NCBI GenBank assembly: GCA_003505715.1
Contig: DNXU01000268.1
Span: 13,573 to 23,421, forward strand
From: Cyanobacteria bacterium UBA8803
GTDB lineage: Bacteria > Cyanobacteriota > Cyanobacteriia > Cyanobacteriales > Coleofasciculaceae
Direction: 5' to 3'
Length of the DNA stretch: 9,849 bases
Positions 5,597 through 9,849 of the stretch are shown here, one piece after another. A model generated the notes under the pieces. The model did no database searches. It saw only the letters and a program-made list of their open reading frames with translations, and had not been told where the DNA came from. The stretch's first letter is position 1; every line of letters begins with the position of its first letter. The position numbers and the translations under genes were made by a program.

Positions 5597-6955
5597 ATGA
5601 AGTGGTCTTTTGTAGGAAAGTGGATTGCCGGAGGGTTTGGCTTAACCCTGCTACTCATGGGAGCGATTAGCTTGGCGTCTTACAAAAACATAACACAGCT
5701 CATTGAGAGTGTGGATAGAGTACAGCATACCTATGAAGCCCTGAATACTTTAGCGGATTTCTATTCCACCATGACAGTTGCAGAATCAGGAAGGCGGGGC
5801 TACATCTTTTCAGGGAGCGAGCAAGAATTAAAGCGTCATCAAATCGCCCTAGATGATATGCAGTCTGAAATGAGAACGCTTCAACAGCAGATGAGCGGCA
5901 GTCTTATTCAGCAACAGCGCTGGAAAAGCCTGAACTCTTTGGTCGCTCAACGGTTGATTTTGTTCAGACAGTCTATCGCTCTCTATCAAAAAGATAAATC
6001 GGCGGTTCAGACTCAAGCTCTGATTACCGACCGCAGTGTTAAACTGCGAGGAGAAATTCAGACTGTTTTAGCGGAGATTAAAGCTGAAGAAGAGCAGCTG
6101 CTACGGATTTGGATCGACCAGTCCCGTTCCAGCATCCACTACAGAGTTCTCATAGAAGTAATCAGCACATTTTTAAGTTTTGCCATAATTGCTGGAGTAT
6201 ATTTCACGATATACAACCAAGGGGTGCAACGGCAAAAATTTGAAACCCTCCAACGCAATTTGGCTCAAGAAAAAGAGTTGGCTAGTCTCAAAGTTCGCCT
6301 TTTTTCTATGATTTCTCATGAATTCCGTACTCCTTTAAGCGTAATTTTAGCATCGTCTCAATTATTGGAAGAGATTCTTCAAGATACGGTGGAAAAGACT
6401 CAATTAAGAAATTTATATCGAATTCAATCATCGGCTAAGTTAATGAACCAGCTTTTAACTGATATTTTAACTCTGACCAGAGCCGAAGCAGGAAAACTAG
6501 AATATAAACTTGAACCATTAGATGTAGAAGGTTTTTGCCTAAATTTAGTAGAAGATATGCAGTTTTGTAGCCTAACACAACACACCATCAGATTTATTAG
6601 TGAAGGCCACTGCACGCGGGCAAACATGGATGAAAAAATGCTTTATTCTATTCTGGGCAACTTATTGTTAAATGCAATTAAATACTCACCTGAAGGTGGA
6701 AATATTTATCTAGTTTTAAGGTGTGAGCCAGAAGCCACAGTTTTTCAGATTAAAGATGAAGGAATAGGTATTCCCGATCAAGATATACAGAAAATATATG
6801 AGCCGTTCTATCGGGGGCAAAATGTTGATAATATTGTAGGTACTGGCCTCGGATTAGCAGTTGTTAAAAAGTGCTTGGATCTCCACCAGGGAGAAATTAG
6901 CGTAGAAAGTAAAGTAGGCGCTGGCACCACATTTACCATCAGAATTCCTCGCTGA
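5597..6955 (+). CDS. CHASE3 sensor histidine kinase
   Basis: A 452-aa membrane histidine kinase. Spans are at about 9-28 and 183-205. The region between (about 35-178) looks like a CHASE3 sensor domain, helical with the typical ESGRRGYIFSG (63-73), and would lie outside the cytoplasmic membrane. A coiled segment (208-235) leads to the HisKA domain with H241 in SHEFRTPLSVI. The HATPase domain has N359 in NLLLNAIKYSPEGG, the G1 box DEGIGIP (387-393), the F box YEPFYRG (401-407) and the G2 box GTGLGL (415-420), so it appears catalytically complete. There is no obvious Shine-Dalgarno. It likely phosphorylates the divergent regulator; the signal sensed is unknown. Confidence 0.92.
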   Translation: MKWSFVGKWIAGGFGLTLLLMGAISLASYKNITQLIESVDRVQHTYEALNTLADFYSTMTVAESGRRGYIFSGSEQELKRHQIALDDMQSEMRTLQQQMSGSLIQQQRWKSLNSLVAQRLILFRQSIALYQKDKSAVQTQALITDRSVKLRGEIQTVLAEIKAEEEQLLRIWIDQSRSSIHYRVLIEVISTFLSFAIIAGVYFTIYNQGVQRQKFETLQRNLAQEKELASLKVRLFSMISHEFRTPLSVILASSQLLEEILQDTVEKTQLRNLYRIQSSAKLMNQLLTDILTLTRAEAGKLEYKLEPLDVEGFCLNLVEDMQFCSLTQHTIRFISEGHCTRANMDEKMLYSILGNLLLNAIKYSPEGGNIYLVLRCEPEATVFQIKDEGIGIPDQDIQKIYEPFYRGQNVDNIVGTGLGLAVVKKCLDLHQGEISVESKVGAGTTFTIRIPR

Positions 6956-6968
6956 TCAAGTCTTACTC

Positions 6969-7880
6969 ATGACCTACCTCACCACAGCCAAAGATATTCG
7001 AGCTGCGATCGCCAAGTACACCCAGTCCCCAATTCTGTGGCTGGACACGGAAGTCGCTGACTATAAAAGCGAAACACCAAGATTGTCTTTAATTCAGGTA
7101 TTGGATGATGCCACCGATCTTACAGGCGAAAGGGTGGCAATTTTAGATGTGTTAGACCAGCCGGAACTCGCGGATGAGTTTATTGAAAAAATTATGCTCA
7201 ACGCTGAGATTGAGAAGGTCTTCCACAATGCTAGCTATGACCTGAATTTTTTGGGCAAGCGGAAAGCTCAAACTATCGCCTGTACCCTAGAAATAGCCAA
7301 AAAAGTGCCTTATTACCTGGTGCCGCTACCTAATTTCCAACTCAAAACGCTGGCCGAGCAACTCTGCAATTTCGCAAACGTGGATAAAACGGAACAAGGT
7401 AGTGACTGGGGACAACGTCCCCTAACAGCAAGCCAACTACATTACGCGAAGATGGACGCTGTTTATGTAGCACAGGTGCATAATCGGTTGTTGCAACTCA
7501 TGCAACCAGATCCTGCTACTGACGATATCGAGGCACTCACTCTGAGGTATCGGCAGATCGAGCATCGGTGGAAGCAGTTGGATACCGAAATTAATCAAAT
7601 CAAAGAACGGCTTAAAGCTGCTATGCAAACTCAGAATCTGCCAGAAGTCAATGGTTTTCGGCTATCAGGCCAAACGCGAACCACTAAAAAAGTGGCCTTT
7701 AACCAACTGGCGAAGGTGACGCGAGAGCTGGGAATTGAGTTAGATTTATCGGTCGCATTGACCAAGGCACTTCAAAAAGAACTAGGAGAGGCGATCGCAC
7801 AACTGCCAGTAGAAGAGGAGGTAACTACCAACTGGCGACTATCCATTGAAGCGCAGGATGATGGAGAACTACCCTTTTAA
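6969..7880 (+). CDS. RNase D-like DEDDy 3'-5' exonuclease
   Basis: A 303-aa protein whose first ~180 residues are a DEDD exonuclease domain: D26 and E28 in WLDTEVADY, D91 in FHNASYDLNFLG, and Y159 with D163 in LHYAKMDAVY, the DEDDy subtype. Such enzymes trim RNA, for example tRNA 3' ends. It is shorter than classic RNase D and I see no HRDC domain. Instead residues 190-303 hold a charged coiled-coil-like helix (about 194-215), then GFRLSGQTRTTKKVAFNQLAKV and a helical tail, which I recall as common in cyanobacterial homologues. It starts 13 bases after the kinase stop and lacks a clear Shine-Dalgarno, so it may share the kinase transcript. Two GCGATCGC octamers occur. Confidence 0.88.
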   Translation: MTYLTTAKDIRAAIAKYTQSPILWLDTEVADYKSETPRLSLIQVLDDATDLTGERVAILDVLDQPELADEFIEKIMLNAEIEKVFHNASYDLNFLGKRKAQTIACTLEIAKKVPYYLVPLPNFQLKTLAEQLCNFANVDKTEQGSDWGQRPLTASQLHYAKMDAVYVAQVHNRLLQLMQPDPATDDIEALTLRYRQIEHRWKQLDTEINQIKERLKAAMQTQNLPEVNGFRLSGQTRTTKKVAFNQLAKVTRELGIELDLSVALTKALQKELGEAIAQLPVEEEVTTNWRLSIEAQDDGELPF

Positions 7881-7884
7881 CAAC

Positions 7885-8583
7885 TCAGAAATCTCGGCCA
7901 GCAAAGGATGGGAATTTAGAAACCTCGCTCTCCTGTGAGGCAGGGTAGTTCATGCGATCGGGCAGTAAGAAAACAAAACAAGCAATTATACTCATGATTA
8001 CATGCTCACCTCCATCTTCTAAAAGGCCAATTAAAGGATGTAATGCTGGAATAGCAATTGCTTGGTGAAGCATATCTACGATAATTCCAAATAAAGCAAG
8101 AGCGAGCAGTAACACAATTAGAGTTCGGGATGAGTTTTTAGATATACGATCGCCAAAGCGATAAGCCGTACTAATAATAATGAGAAAAAATAAACCCACT
8201 GTAGCCGAGACAAGAAGTTCGCCAAAATCAATCGCCCGCAAGTTGAATTTGGGTGAGAAAGCAAACACATCACTTAATCGCATTCCTAATTGTTCGTGAA
8301 TTTGAATAGCATCATCTAGTAATACGTAAAAGAACAATAACGACCAGCTCAGATAAAGAATAGAGCGCTTTTTGAATGCTAATAAACCCAAAATAATTAC
8401 AATCCAATACTCTTTAAGGTATTGGAATAACTCACCGTATCCTCTATCTGCTTCAATTGAATAATGGTAACTTTCAGCGAAAGGTGTATAAACATGAATA
8501 AGATGAACTATAATGAAGGCGATATCGGCAGATAAAAATAAGTAAAGAAGCCTTCTTGATCGCTTAGTTAGATTGAGTTGCAC
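7885..8583 (-). CDS. Polytopic membrane protein of unknown function
   Basis: A 232-aa protein I cannot assign to a family. About six hydrophobic spans are visible: 12-31, 58-70, 74-92, 119-140, 154-172 and 194-208. Polar residues cluster at span ends: D90, D91, H96 and E97 in LLDDAIQIHEQLG; D170 and H173 in DMLHQ; E189, D190, E193 and H194 in LLEDGGEHVIMS. These could form a metal site or catalytic centre, which is speculation. The start is GTG at 8583, backed by AAGGAG with GGAG 8 bases upstream. It converges with the exonuclease gene, leaving only four bases between stops and no terminator. Upstream lies a long structured spacer. Confidence 0.8.
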   Translation of the reverse strand: MQLNLTKRSRRLLYLFLSADIAFIIVHLIHVYTPFAESYHYSIEADRGYGELFQYLKEYWIVIILGLLAFKKRSILYLSWSLLFFYVLLDDAIQIHEQLGMRLSDVFAFSPKFNLRAIDFGELLVSATVGLFFLIIISTAYRFGDRISKNSSRTLIVLLLALALFGIIVDMLHQAIAIPALHPLIGLLEDGGEHVIMSIIACFVFLLPDRMNYPASQESEVSKFPSFAGRDF

Positions 8584-8612
8584 CGAGATTACTCCTTACA
8601 AATTTTTACTTA

Positions 8613-8634
8613 AGTCAGGATTAAAACCCTGACT
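8613..8634 (-). promoter_or_regulatory. Hairpin in the 5' leader of the membrane protein gene
   Basis: AGTCAGG (8613-8619) pairs exactly with CCTGACT (8628-8634) around an 8-base loop. On the - strand it lies 29 bases before the GTG and just ahead of the Shine-Dalgarno, with an A/T-rich stretch between. It could be a 5' leader structure or an operator. There is no following T-run to make it a terminator. Confidence 0.45.
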
Positions 8635-8649
8635 AGTTGCCATGCCACA

Positions 8650-8749
8650 GCCAGCCCAAAGCCAGCAAGCGGTTTCAATTCAACTCAACTTAGTAGAAAC
8701 TTGAGAACTGTTGAGTGCAATTTGTTGCCCCTGCTTAAGTTGGGCTAGC
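8650..8749. repeat. ~100-base imperfect palindrome
   Basis: The ends GCCAGCCCAA (8650-8659) and TTGGGCTAGC (8740-8749) pair at 9 of 10 positions. Inside, AGCA (8664-8667)/TGCT (8732-8735), AATT (8677-8680)/AATT (8719-8722) and ACTCAAC (8683-8689)/GTTGAGT (8710-8716) nest in the correct order, giving one long interrupted stem with its tip near 8690-8709. It could be a structured RNA, or a small inverted-repeat element. No terminal target duplication is evident. Confidence 0.5.
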
Positions 8750-8795
8750 ACCTTTATTGAATGAGCAACGCTTACCCTGCCATGAAGCCTACAGC

Positions 8796-8835
8796 AAGGT
8801 TAACGTCTAGTTAAGGTTAAATTAAAGCTTAACCT
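8796..8835. promoter_or_regulatory. Cluster of TTAACC motifs, Pho-box-like
   Basis: AAGGTTAA occurs at 8796-8803 and 8813-8820, and CTTAACCT at 8828-8835. On the - strand, CTTAACTA and GTTAACCT (complements of 8808-8815 and 8797-8804) are 11 bp apart, close to the tandem PyTTAAPyPyW pattern of cyanobacterial Pho boxes, with one mismatch in the second. AGGTTAA (8814-8820) and TTAACCT (8829-8835) also form an inverted repeat. It would lie ~210 bases upstream of the membrane protein gene. Phosphate control is only a suggestion. Confidence 0.35.
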
Positions 8836-8850
8836 AGTCAGAGGGATAAG

Positions 8851-8877
8851 GTGGGTTAGATACCAGCTTTAACCCAC
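8851..8877 (-). terminator. Inverted repeat downstream of the metallopeptidase gene
   Basis: GTGGGTTA (8851-8858) and TAACCCAC (8870-8877) pair perfectly around an 11-base loop, with one more G-T pair possible. It lies 65 bases beyond the peptidase stop on the - strand, a plausible place for transcript 3'-end formation, but no T-run follows, so intrinsic termination is doubtful. It could equally be a protein-binding site. Confidence 0.35.
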
Positions 8878-8942
8878 TAAATATATCGAAGGGAATAGGC
8901 AATAATGCGTGAGAGATTCGCTAAGGTACTCTACCTAATCAG

Positions 8943-9815
8943 CTAAAAAGAGCGAATGCCCGTAGCTAAGCCTTGAGAGACGCCAGTGAGAAAATCTAGG
9001 TCGAGAGTTTCGATGCGATCGCTCGCCTGATGATAGTGAGGATTTCGCATAAATGCCGTATCGGTTATCATCATCGCCCGATAACCTCGATCCCAAAAGG
9101 GAGAGTGATCGCTCAATCGCGTCTGGCGCACCATCAAACCTCGATTTAGTACAGGCAACCACTCGCTAGGAGTTCCGGTTTTGCGAATGCTGCGGCTGAG
9201 ACGAATTAGATCGCCCATGGCTGGTAAGTTGCCTATGAGAGCAATGAAGTTGCCACGATTAGGGTAAAGGTACTTCAAGCCAGGTGGGTATTGTTGCGAA
9301 CCCACAGACTGATTACAATAGCCCAACATTTCCAAGGAGATCATCAAGCGCAGAGGTTGCCCTTCTTGCTGCAAGTCAGCCGCATACTGCTGACTTCCTA
9401 GCAAGCCGTACTCTTCCATATCAAAAGCAACCAATCTGACAGGATATTTTAAGGCTTGAGTAGCGAAGGCTCTTGCCAATTCTAGTAGCACCGCTACACC
9501 CGTAGCATTGTCATCAGCGCCCGGACTGCCAGGTACGGCATCATAATGAGCGCCTATTAAAATTGGGGGTAGTTCCTTGTTGTTTGCAGAACTTACGCCT
9601 CCTTGACCTTCTTTCCTCAGGGCTGGTAGGTTCAGGACTAAATTGTAATGAGTTTTACCTCGCACCTGGAATGCATGGCTTTCTACCTTGCCCCATTGTT
9701 CTAGCTGTTGGCGAATGTACTGCTGAACGTAGAAATGCCCAGCAGTATTGAGATAGGGGTCGCGATCGTGTACCAATTGAGCCAGGTGTGCCTGCAAATT
9801 TTCCTTTAGAGTCAA
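8943..9815 (-). CDS. M28-family zinc metallopeptidase
   Basis: A 290-aa peptidase of the M28 (aminopeptidase/glutaminyl cyclase-like) group. Likely metal ligands and catalytic residues follow the family order: H90 in LIGAHYDAVPGSPG, D101 or D102 in GADDNATG, the acidic pair E134-E135 in FDMEEYGLLGS, E162 in SLEMLGY (often Asp in relatives), and H262 in NPHYHQASD. SDHSPFW (235-241) is also typical. No signal peptide or membrane span is seen, so it is probably cytoplasmic. A Gly/Asn-rich loop (67-80) varies. The likely start is TTG at 9815 with GGAG nine bases upstream. The frame stays open to the window edge, so a start outside the window is not excluded. Confidence 0.88.
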   Translation of the reverse strand: MTLKENLQAHLAQLVHDRDPYLNTAGHFYVQQYIRQQLEQWGKVESHAFQVRGKTHYNLVLNLPALRKEGQGGVSSANNKELPPILIGAHYDAVPGSPGADDNATGVAVLLELARAFATQALKYPVRLVAFDMEEYGLLGSQQYAADLQQEGQPLRLMISLEMLGYCNQSVGSQQYPPGLKYLYPNRGNFIALIGNLPAMGDLIRLSRSIRKTGTPSEWLPVLNRGLMVRQTRLSDHSPFWDRGYRAMMITDTAFMRNPHYHQASDRIETLDLDFLTGVSQGLATGIRSF

Positions 9816-9831
9816 GGTAAGTTTCTCCTGG

Positions 9832-9849
9832 TAATTGGTAATTGGTAAT
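9832..9849. repeat. Heptamer repeat TAATTGG at window edge
   Basis: TAATTGG at 9832-9838 and 9839-9845 is followed by a partial unit TAAT to the window end. The same unit occurs at 3295-3301 in the rplJ-rplL array. This is probably the edge of another array lying upstream of the metallopeptidase gene, just before its Shine-Dalgarno. Confidence 0.6.

Larger units (their letters stand above)
8584..8942. other. 359-base spacer without a gene, rich in hairpins
   Basis: No open frame here looks coding. It separates the metallopeptidase stop (8943) from the membrane protein GTG (8583), both on the - strand. It contains a hairpin near the GTG, a ~100-base imperfect palindrome (8650-8749), a cluster of TTAACC-type motifs (8796-8835) and an 8-bp inverted repeat (8851-8877), each listed separately. 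It must hold the promoter of the membrane protein gene; I cannot pick the -10/-35 with confidence. Confidence 0.7.
1342..9022. repeat. Seven dispersed GCGATCGC (HIP1) octamers
   Basis: The octamer occurs at 1342, 3039, 3198, 4465, 7005, 7791 and 9015 (first base of each). All seven are inside coding sequences; none falls in the spacers. HIP1 is a well-known over-represented palindrome of many cyanobacterial genomes. The count is far above one per 65 kb expected by chance, and supports a cyanobacterial origin. Confidence 0.9.

Noticed and set aside
7881..7884. Terminator between the convergent exonuclease and membrane protein genes
   Set aside because: Only four bases separate the stops and no hairpin with a T-run is seen across the junction.
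9816..9849. N-terminal extension of the metallopeptidase
   Set aside because: The frame is open to the edge, but it runs through a heptamer repeat and past a well-placed GGAG, so coding there is unlikely, though not excluded.

Overview
The window looks like part of a cyanobacterial chromosome. The order secE-nusG-rplK-rplA-rplJ-rplL with no rpoB after rplL, seven copies of the cyanobacterial octamer GCGATCGC (all inside genes), a DUF1830-type protein, and intergenic arrays of 7-base repeats all point that way. The arrays suggest a filamentous or otherwise repeat-rich lineage. I cannot name a genus from the sequence alone.

Positions 193-3811 (+ strand) are a translocation/transcription/ribosome operon: secE, nusG, then L11, L1, L10 and L7/L12. 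The spacing is tight up to rplK (secE and nusG overlap as ATGA; nusG and rplK are 2 bases apart). After that the genes are separated by 176-247-base spacers that carry RNA regulation and repeats. The rplK-rplA spacer has a 23-unit heptamer array and then a small two-stem element against the rplA ribosome binding site that resembles an L1 operator. The rplA-rplJ spacer has a clear L10 leader followed by an intrinsic terminator, an attenuator layout. The rplJ-rplL spacer is almost entirely 22 uninterrupted heptamers, followed directly by the rplL Shine-Dalgarno. A perfect 19-bp hairpin follows rplL.

Positions 3932-5463 (- strand) hold, in transcription order, an OmpR/PhoB-type response regulator, a 100-aa protein I do not recognise, and a DUF1830 protein. 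Between the regulator and the unknown gene lie four TGCA-containing boxes spaced exactly 11 bp apart, the arrangement this regulator class binds. This suggests a local regulatory circuit. A CHASE3 sensor kinase gene (5597-6955, +) is divergent from the regulator and is its probable partner. It is followed after 13 bases by an RNase D-like DEDDy exonuclease with a non-HRDC C-terminal region.

Positions 7885-9815 (- strand) hold an unknown polytopic membrane protein with conserved-looking acidic/His clusters and an M28-family metallopeptidase with an apparent TTG start. The 359-base space between them has no gene but holds a ~100-base imperfect palindrome, several hairpins and a cluster of TTAACC-type motifs resembling a cyanobacterial Pho box. 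The right edge enters another heptamer repeat.

The most notable observations are the 11-bp regulator boxes, the phased bipartite heptamer arrays inside a ribosomal protein operon, and the candidate RNA operators in the same spacers. Nothing here clearly amounts to a wholly new system.
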